NCBI GenBank assembly: GCA_002914845.1 | Contig: JXTC01000013.1 | Location: 895,278 to 959,277, forward strand | Origin: Trema orientale | Taxonomy: Eukaryota > Streptophyta > Magnoliopsida > Rosales > Cannabaceae | DNA: 64,000 nt | Direction of reading: 5' to 3' | Part shown: positions 46,787 through 58,863 of the stretch, in pieces | How the letters are laid out: each line of letters starts with the position of its first letter | How positions within the stretch are numbered: position 1 is the stretch's first letter | Notes under the pieces: model-generated | What the model saw: only the letters and a program-made list of their open reading frames with translations | What the model was told of the DNA's origin: nothing | The model's database searches: none | Made by a program: the position numbers and the translations under genes

Positions 46787-49700
46787 ATGGTTTCATCACA
46801 AGGAATCAACATGTCTTCTTCTGTTTCCAGTCCCAAAAAATACGATGTTTATCTAAATTTCAGATCAGAGGACGTCGGCAATACTTTTGTTAGCCATCTG
46901 TATGAGGCCTTATGTCGGAATAAGATTGAGACCTATGTGGATCTTGATGACTATCTGGAGAGAACAGAAAATTTTTCAGTCGGAACTATGAAAGCAATAG
47001 ACGAATCAAAACTGTCAGTAATTATTTTCTCAGAAAATTATGCTTCTTCTGCGAAGTGTTTGGATCAGCTTTTGCATATATTGGAATGCAAAGAAAGAAT
47101 GAGGCAATTGGTTATACCAGTTTATTACCATGTAGATCCATCCCATATAAGGAAACCACACGGGAGTTGTGAAGCGAGTTTCAAGAACGAGCTAGATAAG
47201 GTGGATAGGTGGAGACGAGCTTTGGAAGCAGCAAGCGATTTAAGTGGGTGGAATTCTTCTACAATTAAGTAAGCAATAAAGTTCATAGATTTTCTACCTA
47301 TAACAGATAACGATTAAGCATGCTTGATTGGTTACATACACTTGAAAAGAAAGACACCATTATTCTGGCAGCTTCAATTTATTTTTGTTCTTTGTTATTA
47401 TAATTATTAATATTATTATTTGGGTGCTATAATTATTCATATTTTGTTGCTATCGAGGCGAAAGTTTTAGTTTTGGTAAAATGCCGAGGTGAAAGTTAAT
47501 AAGCTATTAACTTTGGCTATTTTACTTCTTCTTATATATATGCCTGTTCTATATACCTCCTCAATCAAATTATAAGTACTGAGGAATTGTAACATCCATT
47601 AGATTTTAACTTACTTGAGCTTTGTTTGACAGGATATCATAAGATTGAAAATGATGAGATAAAATTATAACCTAACCCTATCCCAAGTCATGGTATAAGA
47701 TATGTTTATCACGTTTCTTTTCATATTTTTAATCAAATAACAAAATTTTGAGGATTGAATTTAAAAAATTTGAAATAAATAATTAAATAATCTTTAATTA
47801 TTTATAAATAAATTCAAAATTAATTTTCTTGAACATCAACTTCAAAATTGTTTAACTAAATTTTAAAATAACAAATTATACAATCAATAAAAAATTTACA
47901 ATTAAATCAACTTTAAAAATAAAAATAAAAACACAATACTAATTACATCCTCTTATCCATAAGTATCGAATTGTCTATACTGTTCACTATCCAGAGTAAT
48001 ATGACATGATGTTAAAAACAAATACTCAGGCTATTAAGTTTATCTCTTCTTCAAGAATAACATAACAAATTCAACTTTTTTACATTGGCTACGTAATTAA
48101 AGACATTAAAAATCCATAATTTTATAACAACGATGTCCAATACATCATACAATCTTCCATAGGTATCTCCATCCTCCTTAGCTCCACCTATATAGAGTTA
48201 TGTTGATCGTGTTCCTCTTTCTTTGCACTGTTAACTATAGTATCAACTATCTTCTCCATTCTAAGAGGAATGGAAAAAATCTGAGTCTTACTAAGATAAT
48301 CTTAACCAACAAAGACAATAATAAGAGGTACATAAACCAGGAACTCTCCACAACCCACAATCTAACATACAAATTGAGGAAATTACAGAATTTTCTAGAC
48401 ATACTATATACAAATAACCACTTGGGTTGAGGCCAAAAATAACCTAAGTACTAGGAAGGCAAAGATTGCATCAGGCGTTAGACTCCAAATATCTATGCCT
48501 CACTTTGTAAGGATAAAATCTCCACCTTATTTCCTGCAATTTTAGTCCCATCCTGCAATATCCATAAACAACTCAAAAAATCTCAAGTAAAATAATAGCA
48601 AAAACATTACTACCCCAATTCTAGAAAGTGTCATAGCTACAAAATAGTTAAGTGACAAACTCACTCTTCAAAATATCCTAAAAAAACTAAAGAACAGACG
48701 CTTCAGAGGTTGTCACACCTCTTTTTAAACTTGAAGAACCTTTTTGCCCACATATGCAAGCATGCATATGAATTATTGCATTAGTTTTCTAACTCTAATC
48801 TTATGGCCACGAAAGTATTAGCTAAAAACACTATTCTCAAGCATAGAATGGTTGCCAAGCACCTGTTGACCAGTCGTTTTAGCATTAGAAATTCTAAAGC
48901 ATAAGAAAACACCACACACATGATATAGTTTCTTGTGTTTAATTTCTCCAATCGTAAGAATCTGTGAAGTTGTATTCAAAATTGGCAAATAAATCTATAG
49001 AAAATCGTTGGGGAAAACCAAGGAAACACTTGAAGTGCCTCTAGGACCTATACTTGTAGCTTTTGATAATATTTCACGACAGAGATTACAAGATACATAT
49101 ATATATATATGTGTATATATATATATATATATTAACGTATGTGAATGAGCTGAAAAAAAATAAGGAAATACACTATCGATTATAAATATGAAGAAACCTT
49201 ACAATTTTGTCACATAATTCTCCTCTATTTAAAAACTCAAGAATTATAAATATCTTTGATTGACTAGCTAAAATCTGAAACTCAGATGGAGTATTAGACA
49301 GAGTAAAAAACAGAGGAAAAGAATAAAGGAACCACTACTTTTGAAAAATAATTGGACTGATTGAGACCGTTCTAAAAAAAATTTTCTATTGAGTTTTTCT
49401 GTTGTAATCTGAAGAGTAGGATTCTCAAAATAAATAATGGGTTTGGTCACTGTTTGGGCAGGTTGTTTTGGGTCAGCCATATTTTAGAAATAAAAAAATT
49501 CTAGAAAAGAATGGGACTAATACTAGAGAAAGAAATTAGCAGCAGCTTTCTGGAAGAAAGAAAGAGAAAAAATGCTCAGAAAAAATACTCTGTTTTGGGT
49601 CTCAAAAACAGTGGAGAACAGAGCATAATACTTCAGTTATGAAGGTTGAAAGAAAACGCAGGAAGAATTAATGACCTGCTCTGATACTATATTAAGGTTA

Positions 49701-52700
49701 TCAATAAAGTATATTTTTCTATATTGAATGATACAAGGTGTAGCTGAGTATAAATAGGACAACCCAACTAGAAAACATAAAGACAAAATCAGCCATAAAA
49801 TAGGGAGATAAGAAGACAAGGAAACAATACTAAAATAAGGAATAAATAAAATATCTGAAAACTAATAAAGTATCTCCTGAAGACCAGACATATAATCTGG
49901 TTTTTATCCCCAATACTACCAATACAGACATCTTGATGACAAACTTATCAATAAAATTTACGAACTCAGATCTAAAGGTCTCATCTTGACAAATCATTTT
50001 GAGATACTGATGAGACAAACATAAAAATGAGATCTATAAACTTAGATCTAAAGGTCTCATCTTGACAAAATAGTCTGAGACATGGATATTACAAACTCAC
50101 AACATACAAATCAGTTAAACATAAGAATTTTAAGACCACCATATGCACTAACTTGACAAACTGATTAACACATGAAATAGTTAAAATAAAATTTCTAAAC
50201 AGACGCTCAGAGAGATCAAGTAAATATACTGAACTTAACAAAACTAGTTTGTAAACCTACAGTCTAAACATACTGACCACTTGACAAGACAAACAATCAT
50301 TGAACCCAAGTTAATGGTATCTTCAATTGCTCAGTTGAGGAATATCAAGACTGTCTTCTCACGAGTTTACATATAGAGAAATGTACAAGAACACAAACAG
50401 AAATACAACTAAAATAACATCCCAAAAGATCATAGGATACCAAATACTAATACGTTCTAATATTTTCGTTCCATGGATTTTAGTTCATCTTCTACGTCAC
50501 TAATCTATTTGGTATAATCATAACTTATCATGGCTTGTGAATACGTAACAAAATCTTAATTAAATCTTAATATTATCGTGTAAGACAACTCTTAATCTTG
50601 ATTAACATCTACCTGTAAGACAAATCCTTCGCAATCCTAATCTGAATATTATCGTGTTATACTTCTAAATAAATCAAATATCTCATATAACAATTAAAAT
50701 CTATGAACACAACATTCAACTAAATGAGTTATGAGGAGATACATTTTTTAATTGCCATTCATTTAATATAACGTAGAACTTTGATATTCTTTTGTAAGAA
50801 TGTAACTAAGGTCACGCATGAGTATTACTTATTAAACACTTGATGATACAAGGAACCACGTCAATTAGTAGTTTTAAAAAAAGCGATAACCGACGTAGTA
50901 CATATGGATGGTTACTTGATAATGGATATATCACTAATCAAGACTAATGTGTACCACCTTAAATATATATACTGAAAAGAAAAACAGTAGTCAAATGACT
51001 GATATAATATAAAGCATTACTATGGACAAAATCTTAATAGATCATTGCTCATAAATCACGACAAACATATTTAATGTGATGAAACAATAATCACGTAACA
51101 CGAGGGATACATCATAAATATCCACCATTAATATTGGAGGCCGACAACAACACTTCAGAAAAAAAGAAATTATCCTTCATTACACGCATCCAATTCGCAT
51201 CAGAAAACATGATCGGTGATAAATCTTTTAGTTCGTGTACGGATTTCCTCCACCATATAAGAAACCTCACAATTTTTGGCATCCTTGAGAACAATGAAGT
51301 CAGGAAACTTGTCATGCATGGCATATATATTATAAATATTTCTAGGAGAGATAAATTCATACCAAAAATATTTAATAGGCAATCATTAGCTTATAAACCA
51401 TGCTCTTATACGCATTTTTCCATCAAAATCTGTAATTACTGGTAAATTTATCAATTCTCATAGTTTGATTATAATATTATATTGTCTTGTTCTAGCACGT
51501 TCCAAAATGTATATATGATTTTCTTTACCTAATTGCAAGTCACTCGTAACAGATTTTATCTTTTCTACATGACAGGCCTGAGTCCAAACTAGTGGAGACG
51601 ATTGTCGAAGATATTGTGCAGAAATTGAATCATATATCATCCGATAATGATTCCGAATGCTTGGTTGGAATTGATGCTCGCACTAAGAAAATCGAATCCT
51701 TGTTATGCATTGGCTCACCAGATGTTCGCATTGTAGGTATTTGGGGGTTAGGTGGCATAGGTAAGACAACTCTAGCCAGTGTTGTGTATAATAGGCTAGC
51801 TTCCCAATTTGAAAGTTGCCACTTCCTTGCAAATGTTAAGGAAGAGGCAAGGAGACACGGCCTAATCAATTTGGGAAATAAGCTTCTTGCTGAACTGTTG
51901 GAGGAAGAAAATCAACATTTCGGGCCATCAACCTGTTCTAAGGAGAAGTTGCGCCGTAGAAAGGTTCTTGTTGTCCTCGATGATGTGAATAATTCAAATC
52001 AGTTTGAACTTTTAGCAAGAGATCACGATCGGTTTGGCTATGGAAGTAGAATTATAGTAACAACTAGAGATAGACAAGTGCTCAAAAATATCGGAGCTAA
52101 TGAAATATATCGGGTTGAAGAACTAAATTATCATGAAGCTCTTCAACTTTTTTGTTCCACTGCATTTAGAAAAGGTGACTTTCCCACAACAGATTATATG
52201 GAATTGTCAACAGAGATTGTAAATTATGCTAGAGGAATTCCGTTGCCCCTTAAAGTTTTAGGTTCCCATTTTCAATTTAATAGGAGCAGAGAATATTGGG
52301 AAAATGAATTGACTAAGCTGAGAAACGTTCCCAACACCGTCGTTGAAGATCTGTTGAAAATAGTTTTCGATGCACTAGATGACACTCAAAAGGTTGTATT
52401 TCTTGACATTGCATGTTTTCTCAGAGATGAGAAGAGAGACTTTGTGGAAAGAGTACTCGATTACCAAGATTTCTCTATTAATGAAGCATTAAATGATCTT
52501 AGAGATAGATGTCTCTTGACTTTTGACTCGTCCAACAAGGTTCAGATGCATGATTTGGTAGTTGAAATGGGTCATGAAATTGTTCGTCGTGAATCAATTA
52601 TGGAGCCTGAAAAGCAGAATAGGCTGTGGAACTCTGAAGACGTACGTTATGTCTTTGAACATGGTCTTGTAAGTGAAAATGCAATTCTAAAACAAACATC

Positions 52701-55157
52701 CAAGACGAAGTCTCTTACTCATATATTTGTATCTGTATGCAATTTATTCTATCTACACTCATTTATAGTGTCTTTATTAACCTCCTTTTTTTTCCAAAAA
52801 AAACTTAAAAATTGTTAGGGAACTGCTGCAGTTGAAGGATTATTTCTAGACTTGTCTGAGATTGACTCAAAGATTCATTTGAAGTCTACAGTGTTCAAAG
52901 ACATGGCGAATCTAAAACTGCTCAAAATTTATTTTAGTAATACAAAGAAACTTAAAGTGAATATACTGCCACGGGGTTTAGATGCTCTTCCTGATTCACT
53001 TAGGTATTTGCACTGGGATAATTACCCTGTAAATTCTTTGCCTTCAAACTTCTTACCGGGAAATCTTGTTGAACTGAACATGCCATGTAGCAAGATTGAG
53101 AAGCTTTGGGATGGACATCAGGTAGGCCTAGTTTATTGTGTTTGTGCATAAATAGTATTCAACCAAATGTACATGAGAGTTATTGTAGTTATACTTCTCT
53201 TTTTAACAGGATCTTGGAAAATTAAAGAAGATCAATCTTAGTTACTCGGTGCACTTGACTCAAATACCAGATCTCTCTCGAGCTCCAAATTTAGAACGTA
53301 TATACCTTGAATGTTGTGAAAGCTTGAATGAAGTTCCTACTCATTTTCGGCATCTTAAGGAGCTTACCATTCTCAGTCTCAATGGTTGTTCTTCTCTTGA
53401 CAAGTTTCCAGAACTTCCAAGGAGTGTAAAATATCTAAATATGAGCAAGACTAACATAAAGATTGTGCCTTCTTCAATTGAATGTCTCTCTAGTCTCACC
53501 ATGTTATTGCTGAGCGATTGCAAAAGGCTCGAGAGTCTGCCAACTAGCTTTTGTAAATTGAAATCTCTTCATTGTCTCAATGTGTCTGGTTGCTCAAAGT
53601 TGCTTAAGTTACCCGAAATCTTGGAACCAATGGAAGATCTACGATTTCTATACTTAAATAACACGGCAATCCGAGAGCTACCTTCTTCTATTGAAAATCT
53701 CATTCATCTGGAAGCACTACATCTGCAAATGTGTGAAAGCCTCAAGCTTTTCCCGAGCAATATCTATAAGTTAAACCATCTTGAGAATCTCATTGCTTCC
53801 AATTGTATGGAACTGGAAGCATTGCCTCCCATGTCTGTTGGTTTTCAGTCTTTGACTCGACTAAACCTGAGTAACTGCAGCATGTTAGATATTACAGATC
53901 AGCTTGGTTTCTTGTCCTCGTTGGAAAGTTTGGATTTAAGTGGAAGCATAATTGATAGAGTACCTAAAAGTATTATAAAACTTTCTAAGCTGAAATATCT
54001 TGACATAAGCAATTGCAGGAAACTTCTAGCTTTACCAGAGATTCCGTTGTTTGTAGAGTTTGTTGATGCACATGGTTGCACATCGTTGGAAACTGTGTCG
54101 AGTTCAAAGTTTGCCCTTACAAAGGGCTGGGACCGTTTTCCTGTTTCTAGCGAGAAGCTTGTATTTTTTAACTGCCTAAAATTGGATCAGAATGCACGCA
54201 GCAACTTGATAACGGATGCCCGTCTAAGAATCTTGCGTATGGCATTTATATCTTCATTGAAAAGTGTATGTCTCTTTTCGTCGATCCATGTTATTCGAGT
54301 AATCTTTCATAGTTAAGAATTCATAATCATATGTTTCCATGTTATAGGTACCTGAATATTCCTCTGTTAGCATTTGTTATCCGGGAAATCAAATTCCAAA
54401 GTGGTTCAACTATCGAAGTATGGGATCTTCGATACATGTCAAGCTTTCTCCACATTGGCGTAACTCCAACTTCTTGGGATTCTCTCTATGCGTTGTTGCA
54501 GCGCCATTTTCGGAGCACAATGATCATCCACAAATCCATTTTCATTGTGAATCCAGTTTCCGAGCAAAGAATGGTAAAGCACATACATTCAAATGCTTTT
54601 TAAGGGGTTATAGTCAGGATGATGATGAAGATACAGCTATAATATTTCGTAATTCGGATCACTTGTTCCTATGGTATGATTATGGTTCGTATCTTCATGA
54701 AATGGAAGATACTTTTACCGAGGCATCATTTAACTTCTATCCAATAGATAGTTGGGAAAGAAAGGTTAACTCCTGCCAAGTCGAAAAGTGCGGGATCCAC
54801 CTGCTCTATCTACAGGAGGCAGCGAGATTTGGTTTCATTAATCAAGGTTTACTGGGGGAATCGAAAGTAGAACCATTTGCTTTCAGTGGTGAGTCTGAAG
54901 TTGAAGCAAGTGACAGTGGAACAAATGATTCTAATGATGGTATTAAGGAATTAGAAGTAGAAGAAGATAGCATCCAAAATGAGTCTGAACCAAGTTCAGG
55001 TGGAAATGTAGACTCTGGTATCAAAGAAGAAGGTGATGATGACAACCAACAACCTAAAGAAAACTACAAAAGAAAATCAAATTCCTGTGGGTGCTTGCCG
55101 TTTCTTTCTCTCATTAAAGGCAAGTCTAAAGGTCTTTCATTTTATTTCACCTTTTAA
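46787..55157 (+). CDS. TIR-NBS-LRR (TNL) immune receptor with C-JID, five exons
   Basis: TNLs detect pathogen effectors inside the cell and trigger cell death. Proposed exons: 46787-47268, 51576-52668, 52819-53121, 53210-54265, 54348-55157. All introns are GT-AG, and the exons join in frame to 1,247 codons plus stop. TIR spans about residues 15-160 (KYDVYLNFRSEDV). NB-ARC has P-loop GIWGLGGIGKTT (215-226, K224), kinase-2 VLVVLDDV (291-298), RNBS-B GSRIIVTTRD (from 317), GIPLPLKVLG (from 381) and MHD (485-487). LRRs run over about 540-900. C-JID starts near 985 (CYPGNQIPKWF), then an acidic Ser/Glu-rich tail and a basic end. An alternative start at 46811 has a better context (A at -3) and gives 1,239 residues. 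Oddities: residue 94 is Gln in CLDQL where family members have the catalytic Glu, the preceding Trp is Lys, and intron 1 is 4.3 kb. A possible AATAAA lies at 55361. Confidence 0.9.
49094..49133. repeat. (TA)n microsatellite
   Basis: Two TATATA runs are separated by TGTG, in TNL intron 1. Confidence 0.8.
49290..50100 (-). mobile_element. copia fragment (gag start, PBS, LTR part) in TNL intron
   Basis: On the minus strand TAGTATCAGAGCAGG (PBS core at 49678-49689) separates an LTR-like part at higher coordinates from a gag start. The LTR part has a TATA-like CTATTTATACTCAGC near 49760. The gag start near 49480 reads MADPKQPAQTV, then ITTEKLN and WSQSVQLF-like words typical of copia gag. No pol is seen. 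The outer LTR limit could not be found and may extend past 50100. Fossil. Confidence 0.6.
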
Positions 55158-55486
55158 ATATCAGACAAGTTTTTATCACTACTAATTTCTTTCCTCTGAA
55201 AATATCGTACCTAAACCACTTCATTGAAACATGAATCCCTTTGGATATTTCTTATAATTGATCATCATTTTGTCTCTTACAATGAAGATAATAATTTTGC
55301 ACTGGAAAAATTAAAATTATGTTCATTAATTAACCCAAGTTCTTTCACAATTTATGAAGTAATAAATTAATTAGTAATAATAGTCCTAAGAGAACTAAGA
55401 TTAGGATCAAGTTGTAACGTTTTCGTATATAAATTTTATTGTTGCAAAAGAATGTTGTGAAATTGTGAATAATAGCCTATGAAAGA
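55158..55486. other. TNL 3' flank
   Basis: AT-rich flank with an AATAAA at 55361-55366, about 200 bp after the TNL stop, which could serve polyadenylation. No other feature seen. Confidence 0.4.
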
Positions 55487-55753
55487 ATGTTTACACTCTT
55501 GTTGGATGTAGAGTTTTGGGAGCATGTTCTTGGGAAGCAATCTGGATATGACAGGGGTACTCAAGGTGATGAAGGTCTGCGGCCTCAATCGAGCATGTCA
55601 AGTTCCAGATCTACTTTATCTCGTGCCACCGCAGTGCCCGTCGAAGTGCACCTTCAAGCACAGGAGGAACGTATACAGAGTATGAATTCACAAATCATGG
55701 AGTTGCAAAAACAAAACAAATGGATGTTAGAGCACTTGAAGAAAATTAAGTAA
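55487..55753 (+). pseudogene. CACTA (En/Spm)-type C-terminal fragment, coiled coil
   Basis: The 88-codon frame reads EFWEHVLGKQSGYDRGTQGD, then a Ser-rich stretch, then a predicted coiled coil (VHLQAQEERIQSMNSQIMELQKQNKWMLEHL). VLGK-SGY-RG followed by a Ser-rich region and a heptad-rich helix is typical of the C-terminus of plant En/Spm-type transposon proteins. It has no upstream partner. A GTAAGT-like donor follows at its end. It could be a relic of a CACTA element or a captured exon. A link to the TNL transcript is possible but unsupported. Confidence 0.5.
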
Positions 55754-55989
55754 GTAATATCCATGTGCAAAGACTAGCCACTTTGATATCAGAAGTAACA
55801 AATGTGAAGTTGTGACATAACTAAATGATAATTCACAATATGGTTGCATGTGCAATATTACAGCGCTTCTTGTACTTTAGACGATGGTTACATATAGTTT
55901 CGTGTATCACAGTCTCCGAAAATGCTAAATCAGTTTGCTGATCACGTATATCTAGGGCTAGATATTATGAATTTAGACTCACTCTTAAT
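55754..55989. other. short spacer without recognised gene
   Basis: AT-rich sequence between the CACTA-type fragment and the copia LTR. Nothing recognised. Confidence 0.35.
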
Positions 55990-56432
55990 TTTATTATAAC
56001 CCTTAGAGTTAGAATTAGAACCCGAAAACGAATAAACAAAATACTCACCTAACAAAAATTGGTTCCCTTACAAAATATAGCCTACGTCTATGTGAGACCA
56101 AGACCATGAAGAACCGTTTAAGTAAGAAAAAAGAATAATTACACAGTCGCTTCTCGTTTACCCGAAAATCCCAAGTGCCCTCTCACTAAGTTTATAAGAG
56201 AATTCTTCTCACTCTCTCTCTAGCTCTCCCTTGTCTATAATCTAACCTTATGCTCATGAGTATAAACTACATGGCGGCCTAATTTCTCTATTTATAGAGA
56301 AATATATGCAAGAGTCCTAAAGGAATTTGTTAAAGTTTCCTAGCCATATATGTTTCTTCCACATCTCGTATTCCACCGCGCTTTAGTATCCTAGGTGCAT
56401 AAGGAATCTTAGAATGGCAGCCACACAGAACA
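55990..56432 (-). repeat. copia 3' LTR
   Basis: In element orientation it starts TGTTCTGTGTGGCTGCC at 56432. It has TATA-like CTCTATAAATAGAG near 56290 and the U5 signature ACGTAGGCTATATTTTG near 56080. The far end is not resolved and is placed near 55990. Confidence 0.7.
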
Positions 56433-56540
56433 ATTCCCCACCTTGGCTGTCGTTCGAAGTCCTTAATTAGACGTTTGTAGTCTCCAAATGCCCCTCATCA
56501 GGCTCCAAATCTTCACATTCACGAAGTTCAAGCATTCTAT

Positions 56541-58076
56541 GAGAAATTAGGTCAAATATGCACAAAAATAGGTATATTTTGGTTTATATGCTCAGTTTAA
56601 AAACTCTCTGAAAAAATATGCACGTGGACGAAATTATCTTTAAAAATATTAAGAAAAAACTATGCACATCATATTTAACTGATCTGAGTCTCTCTCTCGC
56701 ACAGAAACTCTCTCTCGACTGAAAATCTCAAGTAATCTAAGAATTATAGTACTCCATAGTTCATACTCGTACAAAAACTCGTTCTCATCTCTTACAACGC
56801 TGTCAAACTCATCATTTTCTTATCTTTTCTCTTCATTTTTCTCGACATAGTTATGGGTATAGTCTAAAATAGCATATTACCAATTTTCAAGATATTATGA
56901 GGTAATTTATGTGTGAAAAAATCATTTTGAGGTTAATTTTTGCGAATTTTATAATAAAATCGCGATAATTTTCAATTCTTTTCGATGATTTTTCGATGAT
57001 ATTTCGATGAAAATGATATTCTCAGCAAAATTTCGATGAAAATGGTATTTTTGATCATTTTTGATGCTATTTCGACGTATTTTCGATGATATTTCAATGA
57101 AAATAGTATTCCGAACAAAATTTCGATGAAAGATAGTATTTTTGAAAATTTTCGATGCAATTTCGATGATATTTCGATGAATTTTAGATGTATTTTCGAT
57201 GAAAATGATATTCTCAGCAAAATTTCGATGAAAAATGGTATTTTTGATAATTTTCGATGTAATTTCGATGATATTTTGATAAAAGTGGTATTTTTCATAA
57301 ACGTTTATCGAAAATACTATTTTTATCGAAATATCATCGAAATTATACCGAAAATTATCAAAAATACCATTTTTCATCGAAATATGATCGAAATTGCATC
57401 GAAAATGATCAAAAATACCATTTTTCATCGATATTTTACTGAGAATACCATTTTCATCGAAAATTCATCGAAAATTTATCGAAATTGCATCGAAAATTAT
57501 CAAAAATACTATTTTTCATCGAAATTTTGCTGAGAATACCATTTTCATCAAAATATCATCGAAAGTACATCTAAAATTCATCAAAATTTTGCTGAGAATA
57601 CCATTTTCATTGAAATATCATCGAAAAACCATCGAAAAGCATCGAAAATTACCGCGATTTTTTTTTTAAACTCGCAAAAATTAACCTCAAAATGATTTTT
57701 CCACGCATAAATTACCTCATAATATCTCGAAAATTGGTAATATGCTATTTTAGACTATACCCATAACTATGTGGTGAAGAATGAAGAGAAAAGATAGGGA
57801 AATGATGAGTTTGACGGCGTTGTAAGAGATGAGAACGAGTTTTTGTATGAGTATGAACTATGGAGTACTATAATTCTTAGATTACTTGAGATTTTCAGTC
57901 GAGAGAGAGTTTCTGTGCGAGAGAGAGACTCAGATCAGTTTAATGTGATGTGCATAGTTTTTTCTTAATATTTTTAAGAGTAATTTCGTCCACGTGTATA
58001 TTTTTTCAGAGAGTTTTTAAACTGAGCATATAGACCAAAATATGCCTATTTTCGTGCATATTTGACCTAATTTCTC
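56541..58076. mobile_element. 1.54-kb foldback (palindromic) element
   Basis: The left arm (from GAGAAATTAGGTCAAATATG at 56541) and right arm (ending CATATTTGACCTAATTTCTC at 58076) are inverted copies over roughly 410 bp or more, with about 95% identity by eye. The core (about 56950-57660) is an array of TTTCGATGA-type repeats on the left, mirrored as TCATCGAAA on the right. The dyad centre ATAAACGTTTAT lies at about 57297-57308, close to the midpoint. It has no coding capacity. Ends starting GAG and long inverted repeats suggest a Mutator-like foldback transposon. A clear 9-bp duplication was not found. Confidence 0.88.
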
Positions 58077-58077
58077 T

Positions 58078-58860
58078 TAGCTATTAGGAGCACCTTCGTC
58101 AACATGTCTGTAGAGTTATCTTCTGCAGAAACCTTCTCCATTCTAATAACCTTTCTGAAAAGAATGTCGCATGTAAAATAAAGTCTGACATCATTGTGTT
58201 TTTTCCTTTCATAATACACTTGATTCTTAGTCAAGTGTAGCTTGCTTTGACTGTTACAAACACTTTTACGTACTCGAATTGAATACCAAGTTCTTTCTCC
58301 AATCTCTACAGCCACATATCTTCCTTCACTGCCTTAGTCCCAGCAAGATACTCTGCTTCTATCCTTGATAATGCAACTACCAGTTGCAAATTGGCTTTCC
58401 AACTAACTGTACTTCCATAGAACTTAAAAATATACCCATTTAGTGATCTTTTCGTATCGAAATCTCCCGCATAGTCATAATCACCATATCTCATTATTTG
58501 TGCATTCATTTCCTTTCTTACCCTGTACTCTAAATTAATAGAAGTAGTATTTCTCAAGTATCTTAGGAACCATTTTACTATCTCCTAAGGCCTTTTCCTA
58601 AGATTAGCCATTTATCTACTAACCACACTCACCACATGACATAAATCAGACCTCATGCAAACCATAACATACATCAATGGCCCTACAGTACTAGAATCAG
58701 GAATCCCATCCATATACTCTTCTTCTCCAATAATTTTCGGTGAATCGTCCTTAGAAACTTGAAATGTTGAGCAATAGGAGTATCAGTATCCACAGCCTTT
58801 AACTTATCCATGCGAAATCTCTGTAATATTTTTCGCACATATCCTTCCTGTGATAGGTAT
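58078..58860 (-). pseudogene. copia RT end and RNase H, fossil
   Basis: Readable blocks on the minus strand: MRYGDYDYAGDFDTKRSLNG, GSTVSWKANLQLVVALSRIEAEYLAGTKAVKE (RNase H, 58306-58557), and the distal KHNDVRLYFTCDILFRK and STDMLTKVL blocks (near 58100-58220). The RT C-terminal part lies at 58600-58860. It is broken at a few points. Confidence 0.85.
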
Positions 58861-58863
58861 AGA

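Larger units (their letters stand above)
47269..51575 (+). other. TNL intron 1, unusually long
   Basis: It begins GTAAGC and ends TACATGACAG, joining the TIR and NB-ARC exons. TNL introns at this position are usually around a hundred to a few hundred bases, so 4.3 kb is long. It holds AT-rich filler, a (TA)n tract and a minus-strand copia fragment. No host gene is recognised within it. Confidence 0.85.
55990..58863 (-). mobile_element. Ty1/copia 3' part, interrupted by a foldback element
   Basis: From 58863 leftwards: RT C-terminus (from about 58860), RNase H (58078-58557), then the palindromic insert (56541-58076), a short C-terminal tail near 56540, a polypurine tract (CCAAGGTGGGGAAT) and the LTR (to about 55990). 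The RT upstream part is missing because another copia LTR starts at 58864. Fossil with several breaks. Confidence 0.8.

Noticed and set aside
49268-49480. Separate host gene on the minus strand in TNL intron 1
   Set aside because: The N-terminus and nearby primer site match copia gag, so it is part of a retroelement fragment.
51134-51445. Extra TNL exon in intron 1
   Set aside because: No TIR or NB-ARC similarity, and direct splicing 47268 to 51576 keeps the frame with no need for it.
56949-57533. Repetitive MKNGIFDNFRCNFDD-type proteins on both strands
   Set aside because: They arise from the mirrored TCGATGAAAA repeats in the palindrome core.
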